This document shows, one piece after another, positions 46,056-55,020 of a DNA stretch of 64,000 nt. Each line of letters opens with the position of its first letter. The first letter of the stretch is position 1. A program made the translations under genes and the position numbers. Origin of the DNA: Mesorhizobium sp. WSM3862 (GTDB taxonomy: Bacteria > Pseudomonadota > Alphaproteobacteria > Rhizobiales > Rhizobiaceae); assembly GCF_002294985.1 (NCBI RefSeq), contig NZ_NSGE01000004.1, forward strand, positions 186,001 through 250,000. Reading direction: 5' to 3'. The notes under the pieces are model-generated. The model was not told the DNA's origin and did no database searches. It was given only the letters and a program-made list of their open reading frames with translations.

Positions 46056-49000
46056 TCACGCTCCCGTGAGTCGGGCAAGGGCACCGTCCATGGCCGCTGC
46101 CGGCAGCTCGATCAGGCGCGGCGCCTCGGTGAACAGCAGCGCGGCCGTCACCGTGCGGCCCGGATAGAGCGGCTGAAGCAGCGCGCGGTAGAGCGCAAGC
46201 TGCAGGACATAGGCCGGCGGCACTTCGGCCAGGCTGGCCGGCGCCGGCCGGTTGGTCTTGTAGTCGACGATCGAGACCGTTTCCGCGGTGACGGCCAGCC
46301 GGTCGATCTTGCCGGAGATCGAGCGCAGCCTGCCCTTCACCTCCAGGCTGCCCATGACGGCGACTTCCGCCCGCGAGGACGGCGAGAACAGCGCCCCGAA
46401 GCTTCTGTCGGACAGGATGGAAAGCACGGCTTCCAGCGCGGTGTCGCGCTCTTCAGCCGGCCAGTCGGCGCCGGCGCGCGCCAGATAGCGTTCGGCCGCG
46501 CTCCGCCTCCCGTCCTCGGCGATGCCGGGCAGCATCTGCAGCAATTTGTGCAGTGCCAGCCCGCGCATCACCGCAAAGCCTGGTTCGGTTTCCGCGTCGA
46601 GCACCGGCGAGCGCGTGTCGGGCAAGCTTTCCGTCGCTTCGTCGATCAGCGCCGAGGCGCCTGAAGGCGAGAGCGGTCGCGGTAAGTCCTCATAGGGCGG
46701 GAGCGGCCGGAACAGGTCGTCCGGCAGCGGCGCGGCATGATTGAACGGTATCGTCTCCTCAGCCTGATTGAGCGCCATCGGCGGCAGCTTGGTCATATGG
46801 AAGCGATGTACTGCCACATCGGGTGTCGCCGGATGCCGCCGTTCAGCGCTTTCCGGCGCACCCAGCAGTGCCCGGCTGACGATCGAATGCCAGGTGCCGG
46901 TGCTCGGCGCGCGCTTGCCGTGATAGCCGCAGACGATCAGCCGGTCCTCGGCGCGCGTCATGCCGACATAGAGCAGCCGCCGGTATTCGTCGTCGGCAAG
47001 CTCGCGCGCCCGCGCCGAGGCCGCTTTCGAAACGCCGTTGGCGACATCACTCGCCGAGCGCCAGAGATAGCCCTTGCCCTTCCAATCAGCGCCCGAGCTT
47101 TCGAAGGCCATCAGCCGCGGCAGGTGCTGGTCGCTGAACGGCGCCGAGCCGCCGTCGACCAGGAAGACGACCGGCGCCTCCAGGCCCTTGGCGGCGTGCA
47201 CGGTCATGACGCGCACCTCGTTGCGGGTCTGGTCCATCTCGCGCTTGATCTCCGGCCCGCTGTTTTCCAGCGTCGAGAGGAAGGATTCCAGCCCCGGCAG
47301 GCCGATACGTTCCTCAGCCAGGCAGAAACTCAGGAACTCGTCGAGGATGTCGCCGGCTTCCGGCCCGAGCCGGGCCGTCATCTTGCGGCGCAGGCCGTCA
47401 CGCGAAAGCGCGGCGGCATAGAATTCGAAGACCGGCTTGAACGCCACCTCAGTCGCCCAGCCATCGAGCCGGCTAACAACGGCAGCCAAGGCCTCGTCTC
47501 CGCCGGCATGCTGCCGGAGTGATGCGATCAGCGACTGGCCCTTTGGCCGCTCGCCGGCGAGCGTGAGCAACGTCTCCTCGGAAACCTCGAAGATCGGGCT
47601 GCGCAGCACGGCGGCCAGGGACAGGTCGTCCTCCGGCTGAATCAAAAAATGGCCGAGCGCGATCAGGTCCTGCACGGCGATATGGCCGGGAAGGCTCAGC
47701 CTGTCGGCGCCGGCGACCGGGATCTGCCGGTTCTTGAGGCTGCGCGACAGCGCGTGCACGAAGCTATCGCGCTTGCGCACCAGCACCAGGATGTCGCCGG
47801 CGGTCAGCTTGCGGCCCTTGCCTTCGATGGCCTCGCCGTGGCGCAGCCAGTTCTGGATCGTCGTTGCCACATGTTCGGCCACGCGCACGGCGGGCGCGCT
47901 GGCGTGGTTGACCGGCAAGGTCCAGTCGTCGGGCTCTTCGACCATTTCGGCGCCGATCGAGGGCCACACCTCGACATAGCCCGGCGCATCGGTGCGGATC
48001 GCCTTGTGGCTGAGCGGATCGGGATCGTGGCTGATGCCGCGCCGCACGCCTGGTTCGGCGAAGACGCGGTCGACGGCGGCGAGCACGTCGTCGCTCGAGC
48101 GGAACGACCAGGTGAGCTTCAGGTCGGCAAACGAAGCCTCCGCGTCGCGCACCCGCCCGGCAAACAAAAGCCGGCTTTCGGCAAAGGAATCGGGCGCTGC
48201 GCCTTGAAAGGAGTAGATCGACTGTTTCTCGTCGCCTACGGCGAACACGGTGCGCCGCACCGTCTCGCGCTGGCCGAGCCCGGCGAAGAATTCTTCCGTC
48301 AGCTTCTTCACCACTTCCCACTGGTCGGGACTGGTGTCCTGCGCCTCGTCGAGCAGGATATGGTCGATGCCCTGGTCGAGCTTGAACTGCACCCACGGCC
48401 CGGCATCGGGCCGCGACAGCAGGCTGACCGTGCGGGTGATCAAATCGTTGAAGTCGAGGAAACCGCGGCTTCGCTTCAACTGCTCGTAGCGGGCGATCAG
48501 CCAACCGGCGACGGTGAGCGCGGCGGCCGTGCCTTCGAGCATGCGGAACAGCGCCAGCCGGTCCGATACATCGAGGATCGCCTTGGCCGCCGCGAGATAG
48601 CGCTCGGGCAGGTCGGGCAGCCTGTCGACCAGCGCTTTCTTGAAGATCTTCGGTGGATCGTAAGGGTCGCCATCGGAGCGCAGAAATGCCTTGGCGAGCA
48701 GTCGCAGTCGCCTGATCGGATCGGCTTCGGCAAAAGCGGTCTGCGCATAGGGCAGCACGTTGTTCAGCACTTGCCGCGCGTCGGCGGCTTCGGCGGCGCG
48801 CGCGAATTCAGCGAACTGGCTCGGCCCAAAGCCCGGCAGCGGCCAGACCGAAGCGGCAATGCCGGCTGCCGTCTGTCCGGGTTTGAAGCCGAATTCGGCG
48901 AACAGCAGCCGGAATTCCCGGTCCCTGCCCAGCTTTTCGATAAAGGCGCGCAGTTCGTCGCGCTTGCCGACGATCTCGGAGAGCAGCATGTCGAGCCCGA

Positions 49001-49568
49001 ATTCGCCGCCGCGCTCCAGCAGCGTGGCAAAGGCTTCCGCCAGGCCTTCGACACCGGCGCCGGCACCCGAAATCATGTCGCGGCGCGCATCCGCGAAAAG
49101 CGAGGCCTCCATCTGCGGATCGAGCATGTCGAAATGCGCCGGGATGTTGGCTTCCAGCGGGAACTGATGCAGCACCGATTCGCAGAAGGCGTGGATGGTC
49201 TGAATTTTCAGGCCACCCGGCGTTTCCAGCGCCTCGGCAAACAATCGGCGCGCGCGCCGCATCGTATCGCGGTCGGCCGCCCGCCCGTCGAGCTCCGCGA
49301 TCCGTGTCGCAAGCTCGGCGTCTGGAAGCGCCGTCCACTCCGACAACGTCGAGAACACGCGGTTCGACATGTTGGCGGCGGCGGCGCGCGTGTAGGTCAG
49401 GCACAGGATCTTCGACGGATCGGTGCCGTTGAGCAGAAGCCGGATGACGCGTTGCGCCAGCACATGGGTCTTGCCCGAGCCGGCATTGGCCGAGACCCAG
49501 GCGGAATTTTGCGGATCGGAAGCGCGCGCCTGGCTGGCGGCGGTGTCGGAGGGGATCGGATATCTCAT
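46056..49568 (-). CDS. addA: AddA helicase-nuclease for double-strand break repair
   Basis: The 1170-residue UvrD-family helicase has Walker [10 protein letters not shown] near residue 27, the DEAQD Walker B box near 407, helicase motifs including [11 protein letters not shown], and a C-terminal PD-(D/E)XK nuclease with VDYKTNRP. With AddB it resects DNA ends to Chi-like sites for RecA. It overlaps the addB stop by 4 bases (ATGA). Confidence 0.96.
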   Translation of the reverse strand: MRYPIPSDTAASQARASDPQNSAWVSANAGSGKTHVLAQRVIRLLLNGTDPSKILCLTYTRAAAANMSNRVFSTLSEWTALPDAELATRIAELDGRAADRDTMRRARRLFAEALETPGGLKIQTIHAFCESVLHQFPLEANIPAHFDMLDPQMEASLFADARRDMISGAGAGVEGLAEAFATLLERGGEFGLDMLLSEIVGKRDELRAFIEKLGRDREFRLLFAEFGFKPGQTAAGIAASVWPLPGFGPSQFAEFARAAEAADARQVLNNVLPYAQTAFAEADPIRRLRLLAKAFLRSDGDPYDPPKIFKKALVDRLPDLPERYLAAAKAILDVSDRLALFRMLEGTAAALTVAGWLIARYEQLKRSRGFLDFNDLITRTVSLLSRPDAGPWVQFKLDQGIDHILLDEAQDTSPDQWEVVKKLTEEFFAGLGQRETVRRTVFAVGDEKQSIYSFQGAAPDSFAESRLLFAGRVRDAEASFADLKLTWSFRSSDDVLAAVDRVFAEPGVRRGISHDPDPLSHKAIRTDAPGYVEVWPSIGAEMVEEPDDWTLPVNHASAPAVRVAEHVATTIQNWLRHGEAIEGKGRKLTAGDILVLVRKRDSFVHALSRSLKNRQIPVAGADRLSLPGHIAVQDLIALGHFLIQPEDDLSLAAVLRSPIFEVSEETLLTLAGERPKGQSLIASLRQHAGGDEALAAVVSRLDGWATEVAFKPVFEFYAAALSRDGLRRKMTARLGPEAGDILDEFLSFCLAEERIGLPGLESFLSTLENSGPEIKREMDQTRNEVRVMTVHAAKGLEAPVVFLVDGGSAPFSDQHLPRLMAFESSGADWKGKGYLWRSASDVANGVSKAASARARELADDEYRRLLYVGMTRAEDRLIVCGYHGKRAPSTGTWHSIVSRALLGAPESAERRHPATPDVAVHRFHMTKLPPMALNQAEETIPFNHAAPLPDDLFRPLPPYEDLPRPLSPSGASALIDEATESLPDTRSPVLDAETEPGFAVMRGLALHKLLQMLPGIAEDGRRSAAERYLARAGADWPAEERDTALEAVLSILSDRSFGALFSPSSRAEVAVMGSLEVKGRLRSISGKIDRLAVTAETVSIVDYKTNRPAPASLAEVPPAYVLQLALYRALLQPLYPGRTVTAALLFTEAPRLIELPAAAMDGALARLTGA

Positions 49569-52500
49569 CCTTCCGCCTCGTCCTCGCTTGCGCCGCCGGC
49601 CGACCATTCCAGCACGCGCGCCAGATGGTCGTAGTCGCCATCGGCCTCGCCTTCGCGGAACGGCAGCGCGCGTGACAGATAGCCGGTGGTCGGGTCAGCA
49701 TAGTGGAAGAGCAGCCTTTCCAGCCGCGCCCACGCTTCCTCGGCAAGCTCGTTGGCGGTCTTCGGCTTGCGGTTGTATTCGAGGATCGATTCCTCGAACA
49801 CCTCGCCGTTCGGCTTCAGCCGCACGAAGGCAAGCTGCGAGGGCTCGCAGATGCCGAGCTCCTTGAAGGCGCCCCGTCGAAGAAGCGCGCCCTCGAGTGC
49901 CAGCTGCGGCGACAGAAGCGTATGCGCCTGCGCCTTCGAAGGCGAGGAACCGGTCTTGTAGTCGAGGATGTCGGCCATGCCGCCGGCGAGAAGGTCGACC
50001 CGGTCGGCATAGCCCGAAAGCGTGATGCCGGTGCGGCCGACAACGGTCTTTTCGGCGCGTTCCTCGGCATAGCGCCGGGCGACGGCGTCGGCGCGGGTAT
50101 GCTCCCATTCGATGATGTTTTCCGCGAGCTTTTCGAAGCGCGGCCACCACACCGCCTCGATATCGGGCGGAAGTGCCGCGTCGGCAAAGCACGCGCGACC
50201 GGCCTCGATGAGGGCTGCCAGCGCGCCCGGCGCCCTCGGATCTTCCACCCTTCGCGAAAACAAATGCAGGATTTCGTGGAACAGCGTGCCGCGTTCGGCA
50301 GCACCGGGGTCGCGGATCACCGGGTCGAGCGGCATCAGGCCGAGAATCCGCCTGGCATAGATCGCATAGGGGTCGCGGCGCAGCGTCTCGATCTCGGTGA
50401 CCGAGAAATGCTGTGGCCGCAGGTGCAGCGGCGGCTTCGGCTGTGGGCGGGACGCGAAGTCCTTCCTGTCGCCGGCATCGAGCGCGCGCGCCCAGGCAAG
50501 CAGCGCGTCGCCGCGCCGGCGAACTGCCGTCGCCTGGTCCTTGCCGATGAAGGTGAGGATGCGCTGCAGCCAGCGCGACGGCACTGCCGGCGCGTCGCCG
50601 GATCGGGCCGAGCGGGTCAGCACCACCGTTTCAGTACCCATCGCAATCTGGAAATCATGCGCGGCAAGGCCGATGCGCCGCTCCGGCGGCTCGAGATCGA
50701 TGCCGGTCTTCATCAGCCGCGACATGAACCGGTCGCTCTCGGGCTTGCGCGGCCAGACCCCTTCATTGAGGCCGCCGATGACCAGCGTGTCGACGCTTTG
50801 CAGGCGAGCTTCCAGCGCGCCCCAGATGGCGATGTTGCGGTCGGTGCCTTGCGCCGGCTTGACCGTTTCCGGCGCGATCAGCGCCTCCATCACGTCGGGC
50901 CATTCGCCCGCATCGAACTTAAACGGCGATGACGCGGCAACGAGCCCGCGCAGCAGATCGGCCAGCTTCTCGCCGGCGTCGCCGGCGTAGAGGCCGGTCA
51001 GGCTGCCATCGGCCGCGCGGCCGAGACCTTCCAGCGCCACGACGCTCGCCCGCGTCAATGTCGCGATATCGGCATCCTTCTCGCCGCGCATCGCCGTGAG
51101 CGGGGATAGCGCATCGGTGAGGCGATTGAGCACGCCCCGCGCCTGTTCGATGCCGCGTACCGTGAGGCGCTGGAACCAGAAGGGCTGACGGCTGTCGCCG
51201 CCAAGGCCCGCGAGCCGCGTCTCGAAAAGCGCGTCGAGGGAAGCGACGTCCGGCCGGCCGGTGCCGCCGCGCAGCGCCACCAGCTCGATCAGCTCGGCAG
51301 CCTTGCGCACGCTCTGGCGTTCGAGACCGAGGCCAAGCAACGGATGCTTGAGCAGCGACAATAGACCCACCGGATCGCCTGGCCGGAATGCTGCGCCTAC
51401 CGCCAGTCTGAGCAGGCTGGCGGCCGGCGTGTTGGCTAGCGGCGTGCCTCCGGAATCGTCAGCGACGACGCCGAAGCGTAGCAGCTCGGCCGAGACGCGT
51501 CGCGCCAGGGCGCGGTCGCCGGTGACGAGTGCCGCGCGCTTGTCCGGCATTTCCACTGCGCGCTTTAGCGCAATGGCAATCGCTGCCGCCTCGTCGCGCT
51601 CATTGGCAGCCTCGACCAGCGTCACGCCGGCCAGCGCCTGCTCGACATCGCTGACCGGGAAACGCGGCCGCGACTCCGTCCAAAGCTCGGTGGTCTCGGC
51701 CGGCCGCAGCGCCTCGCCGACAAGGGCGGCGCGTAATGCAAGCGGTCTTGACGCAGCGCCGATCTCCTCGACATCGCGGCGCTCAATGCCAATGCTGCCG
51801 ATCAGCTTGGCGAGGCCGTATTGTGGGTGACCAAGTGTTGCCGGCCGCGCGCCGGGCGCGGTTATCGCCGCGAAGGACGCGTCGTCGAGCTCACGGTCGA
51901 GCCCGGGCAGCACGACGGCGCCGTTCGGCAAGCCGGCGATCACGGCAAGCAACTCGGCCGTGGCTGGAATGGAGCCGGTCGAACCGGCGGCGATCACCGG
52001 TCCGGTCGGCGGACTGCGCTTCAGCCGCGCCGCTTCCAGCCGGATCAGCGCGCTGCGGTGCGCGGCCGGATTAGAGCGGTCACGCTCTTTGAGCAACTCC
52101 GGCCAGTTGTCGGTGACGATGCCGAGGAAATCGAGCGTCACCTGCCACCAGCCCGCAAGGTTGCCGGTGACCAGCGTGGCGAGCTTCGCCCAATCCGTCC
52201 CCTCGGTGTCGATCTCGTCCATCAGCCGGGCAAGGTCGCGCGAAAGCCAAATGGCGTCGGCGGCCGAGGTCGGGACGACGAACTCCTCGTTGAAGCGAGC
52301 CTTGACATGCGCCGGCAGGCTTTCCTTCCAGGCGCGCACCAGCGGCGCCAGCAACAGCAGCCTTTCCTGCGCGGCGATCGGCGGTGCGAGGTCTATTGCC
52401 GGTGCCGCCTCGGCATCAAAGGCGGCCTCGTCCTCGTCGAACTCGCCGAGCGGCCGCACCGTCGGCAAGATGGCCGAGCGTCTGCCGAGCATGTCGACGA

Positions 52501-52684
52501 AGGCGCCGCGCAGGGCGCGCGCCGCGCGCCGCGTCGGCACATAGATGGTCGCATCGGCCAGCGCCAGCGGCTCGCCGTCGAAGCGGAAGGTTGGGATCAG
52601 GCGGCCTTCGAGCAACGCCTCCGCCAGCGTCGGCAGGAACGGCGCTCCGGACGGGATGGAAAAGACGCGGCGCGAGCCGCTCAT
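49565..52684 (-). CDS. addB: AddB subunit of the recombination nuclease
   Basis: The 1039-residue partner of AddA has a degenerate helicase fold and a C-terminal nuclease domain with DILDYKTGSSPS. It corresponds to the alphaproteobacterial AddB, which lacks a convincing Walker A here. It follows murU by 60 bases, which hold a hairpin, and couples to addA. Confidence 0.94.
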   Translation of the reverse strand: MSGSRRVFSIPSGAPFLPTLAEALLEGRLIPTFRFDGEPLALADATIYVPTRRAARALRGAFVDMLGRRSAILPTVRPLGEFDEDEAAFDAEAAPAIDLAPPIAAQERLLLLAPLVRAWKESLPAHVKARFNEEFVVPTSAADAIWLSRDLARLMDEIDTEGTDWAKLATLVTGNLAGWWQVTLDFLGIVTDNWPELLKERDRSNPAAHRSALIRLEAARLKRSPPTGPVIAAGSTGSIPATAELLAVIAGLPNGAVVLPGLDRELDDASFAAITAPGARPATLGHPQYGLAKLIGSIGIERRDVEEIGAASRPLALRAALVGEALRPAETTELWTESRPRFPVSDVEQALAGVTLVEAANERDEAAAIAIALKRAVEMPDKRAALVTGDRALARRVSAELLRFGVVADDSGGTPLANTPAASLLRLAVGAAFRPGDPVGLLSLLKHPLLGLGLERQSVRKAAELIELVALRGGTGRPDVASLDALFETRLAGLGGDSRQPFWFQRLTVRGIEQARGVLNRLTDALSPLTAMRGEKDADIATLTRASVVALEGLGRAADGSLTGLYAGDAGEKLADLLRGLVAASSPFKFDAGEWPDVMEALIAPETVKPAQGTDRNIAIWGALEARLQSVDTLVIGGLNEGVWPRKPESDRFMSRLMKTGIDLEPPERRIGLAAHDFQIAMGTETVVLTRSARSGDAPAVPSRWLQRILTFIGKDQATAVRRRGDALLAWARALDAGDRKDFASRPQPKPPLHLRPQHFSVTEIETLRRDPYAIYARRILGLMPLDPVIRDPGAAERGTLFHEILHLFSRRVEDPRAPGALAALIEAGRACFADAALPPDIEAVWWPRFEKLAENIIEWEHTRADAVARRYAEERAEKTVVGRTGITLSGYADRVDLLAGGMADILDYKTGSSPSKAQAHTLLSPQLALEGALLRRGAFKELGICEPSQLAFVRLKPNGEVFEESILEYNRKPKTANELAEEAWARLERLLFHYADPTTGYLSRALPFREGEADGDYDHLARVLEWSAGGASEDEAEG

Positions 52685-52690
52685 ACCGCA

Positions 52691-52734
52691 TTAGATCTTT
52701 GTGCGCCCGTTTGGGCGCACAAACGACGATCTAA
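52691..52734. terminator. Extended hairpin between murU and addB
   Basis: TTTGTGCGCCC (52698-52708) pairs perfectly with 52713-52723 around GTTT; outer TTAGATC (52691-52697) and GATCTAA (52728-52734) extend the stem past a 4-base bulge. It may reduce readthrough from the upstream murU unit into addB. Confidence 0.6.
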
Positions 52735-52744
52735 CTCTTTGAGT

Positions 52745-53506
52745 CTACGCATCGTGCTTTCCAAAAATCGCACCCGATTTTTGGGCCGATGCGGTCGCGG
52801 GCGCGCCGGTGACCGCCGCTTCGGCCGCCGGAATGGCGTCCGGCGTCCCGACGGTGATCCAGCGGCCTCTCATCTTCATGCCGAACAGGCGGCCGGCGGC
52901 GATTGCCTTGTCGAAATAGGCGTTGATCGAATGCGGGCCTTCGGGCGCATCCTTGAAGATGCGCGGATCGATGATCGCGGCACCGGCATAGATCAAGCCG
53001 GCAGGGTCGCCTTTGGACCGGCGCAGCGCGCCGTCCGGCGCCACGAGGAAGTCGGTGCCGACGCAGTGTCCGATCGCTGAGTCGAGATCGGTGAGCATCA
53101 GCAGAATATCCATTCTGGCGGCGTCCCATGCAAGGGCGAGGCGCTCGAGGCTGGGCTCGCCGCTGTCGATCCAGAACGTATCGGCATTGATGATGTAGAA
53201 AGGCTCGCCCCCCAGGAACGGCAGCGCCTTGACGATGCCGCCGGCCGAGTCCAGCAGGCCCGCGCGCTCGTCGGAAATGTCGATCTTCGGCGCCCGGCGC
53301 CCGGCGACATGGGCGATGATCTGCTCCGGCAGGTAGTGAACGTTGACGACGGCGCTGGCGACGCCGGCGGCTTCCAGGCTGTCCAACCCCCAGTCGAGCA
53401 AGGTCTTGCCGGCGATCGTCACCAGCGGCTTCGGCATCGTGTCGGTGATCGGCCGCATGCGCTTGCCGAGACCGGCCGCAAGCACCATCGCGGTCTTCGG
53501 CTTCAT
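52745..53506 (-). CDS. murU: MurNAc-alpha-1-phosphate uridylyltransferase (MurU-like)
   Basis: The 253-residue nucleotidyltransferase has VLAAGLGKRMRP and PKPLVTIAGKTLLDW. In Pseudomonas, MurU with AmgK recycles cell-wall MurNAc into UDP-MurNAc; here the AmgK part is fused to TsaE immediately upstream. The last 15 codons (AQKSGAIFGKHDA) come from a dispersed repeat at 52749-52792, so the native C-terminus was probably altered. It overlaps the upstream gene by 4 bases. Confidence 0.85.
   Translation of the reverse strand: MKPKTAMVLAAGLGKRMRPITDTMPKPLVTIAGKTLLDWGLDSLEAAGVASAVVNVHYLPEQIIAHVAGRRAPKIDISDERAGLLDSAGGIVKALPFLGGEPFYIINADTFWIDSGEPSLERLALAWDAARMDILLMLTDLDSAIGHCVGTDFLVAPDGALRRSKGDPAGLIYAGAAIIDPRIFKDAPEGPHSINAYFDKAIAAGRLFGMKMRGRWITVGTPDAIPAAEAAVTGAPATASAQKSGAIFGKHDA
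52749..52792. repeat. Palindromic repeat, family B, inside murU 3' end
   Basis: GCATCG (52749-52754) pairs with CGATGC (52787-52792) and AAAAATCG (52763-52770) with CGATTTTT (52775-52782). The sequence TCGTGCTTTCC matches the copy near 33253. It overlaps the last codons and stop of murU. Confidence 0.75.
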
Positions 53507-55005
53507 GGCGAGCGCTCCTCGAGCAGGCCGTGGGCCATGTAAAATTCCTTCAGGCCGGCAAGCGCCGGATGCGCCAGCGCCCGCCTCAGATAGTCGCGGA
53601 TGCGCGGCAGGTGCTTCAGATAGTAGGGCTTGCCGTCGCGCTTTTCGAGCCGCACGAAGATGCCGAGGATCTTCGAATTGCGCTGCGCCGCCATGATCGC
53701 ATAGGCCTCGGCGAAGCCGGCTTCGTCGAAGGCGCCGGCCGAACGCCGCGCTGCGACATAGACTTCGACCGTCCGCCGCTCGATCTCGGTCGAGACGGTG
53801 ACACGCGCATCCATGGCCAAAGAGGCGACGTCGTAAGCCGCCGGGCCAATCAGCGCGTCCTGCACGTCGATGATGCCGAGCCGATCGAGGCCGGAACGCT
53901 CTGCCCGCCAGATGATGTTGGGCGAATGGAAGTCGCGCAGCATCAGCGTGTATTCCTGGCCCTCGAGCCGGTCGAGCACCGCGTTCCATGCCTTGTGGTA
54001 GCCTGCCCGCAATGCATCGCTTGCCGGCTCGCCGGTGACCATCGGCACATACCAATCGACCAGAAGGTCCGCTTCGATCAGCATCGCCTCGCGGTCAAAG
54101 GGCGGAACGTCGTGGTACACGCCCGGCGCGGCCTCCATGCGGTCGGGCCAGGCCTTGCCATGCATCATGGCGAGCAGCTCCGCCGCTGCCTCATAGCGCT
54201 CGACGATCGGCTGGCCGTCGCCGCCCAAAAATCCTTCCGAGCCGAGATGTTCGAGCAGCAGAAAGCCCTGGTCGAGATCCTGCGCATGGGTAAGCGGCAC
54301 GCTGACGCCGGCGGCGAGAAGTGCGCGGTCGATGGCGACGAAGGCGGTGACCGATTGTGCGGTGTGAGCGATCACGGCGTAAGGCTTGCCGTCCCGCACC
54401 GGCGGTCCGAGCACCAGGCGCGGCGAGTTCATCAGCACCCGCGGCGCCCGGCCGGGAAGCGAGGCGATCTCGTAGGAACGGGCGGACGCGTCGCCGACGA
54501 AATGACGGCGGCTCGCTTCGCCCCAGCCGGCCGAGGCCAGGAAATCACGCATCGCCAGCGAGCGCGCCGCGCGCTCGAAGGCGGCTCCCTGTCCGGAGAT
54601 CCTTGCCGACCGGCCCGCGCCCTGCTCGATAAGCTCGACCTGGAGCGCATTTGCCGGCAGCTGGTCGCCGGCTCGGTCCGGCCATTCGATCAGTGCCGCG
54701 CCCTGCGCCAGCGCGTCGTCGAGGCCGAGCTCGTCGAGCTCGTCCGGCGAGGATAGGCGGTAGAGGTCGAAATGGTGCACGGGTATCCGCGTCTCGTAGC
54801 TCTGCACCAGCGTGAAGGTCGGGCTCGGCACTTCGAGGCCGGCGTCGTCGGCAAGCGCCCGGATAAGCGCGCGGGCCAGCGTCGACTTGCCGGCGCCGAG
54901 ATCGCCTTTCAGCGCAATCGCGTCGCCAGCCCGCAGCGCCATGGCAAGGTCTTCGCCAAGCCTTGCGGTCGCCGCCTCGTCGGCGAGAAAACGTCTCAAC
55001 ACCAT
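53503..55005 (-). CDS. tsaE: Fused TsaE ATPase and AmgK-like anomeric sugar kinase
   Basis: The 500-residue protein joins two proteins usually separate. Residues 1-140 are TsaE (Walker A GDLGAGKST at 34-42; PSPTFTLVQSY), needed for t6A37 tRNA modification. Residues about 160-500 form an aminoglycoside-phosphotransferase fold with MLRDFHSPNIIW and IIDVQDA, matching AmgK, which phosphorylates MurNAc or GlcNAc at C1. The fusion is recurrent in Rhizobiales. ATG 55005 is 15 bases after the upstream kinase gene ends. Confidence 0.88.
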   Translation of the reverse strand: MVLRRFLADEAATARLGEDLAMALRAGDAIALKGDLGAGKSTLARALIRALADDAGLEVPSPTFTLVQSYETRIPVHHFDLYRLSSPDELDELGLDDALAQGAALIEWPDRAGDQLPANALQVELIEQGAGRSARISGQGAAFERAARSLAMRDFLASAGWGEASRRHFVGDASARSYEIASLPGRAPRVLMNSPRLVLGPPVRDGKPYAVIAHTAQSVTAFVAIDRALLAAGVSVPLTHAQDLDQGFLLLEHLGSEGFLGGDGQPIVERYEAAAELLAMMHGKAWPDRMEAAPGVYHDVPPFDREAMLIEADLLVDWYVPMVTGEPASDALRAGYHKAWNAVLDRLEGQEYTLMLRDFHSPNIIWRAERSGLDRLGIIDVQDALIGPAAYDVASLAMDARVTVSTEIERRTVEVYVAARRSAGAFDEAGFAEAYAIMAAQRNSKILGIFVRLEKRDGKPYYLKHLPRIRDYLRRALAHPALAGLKEFYMAHGLLEERSP

Positions 55006-55020
55006 TTCTGCCAAAGCGCG

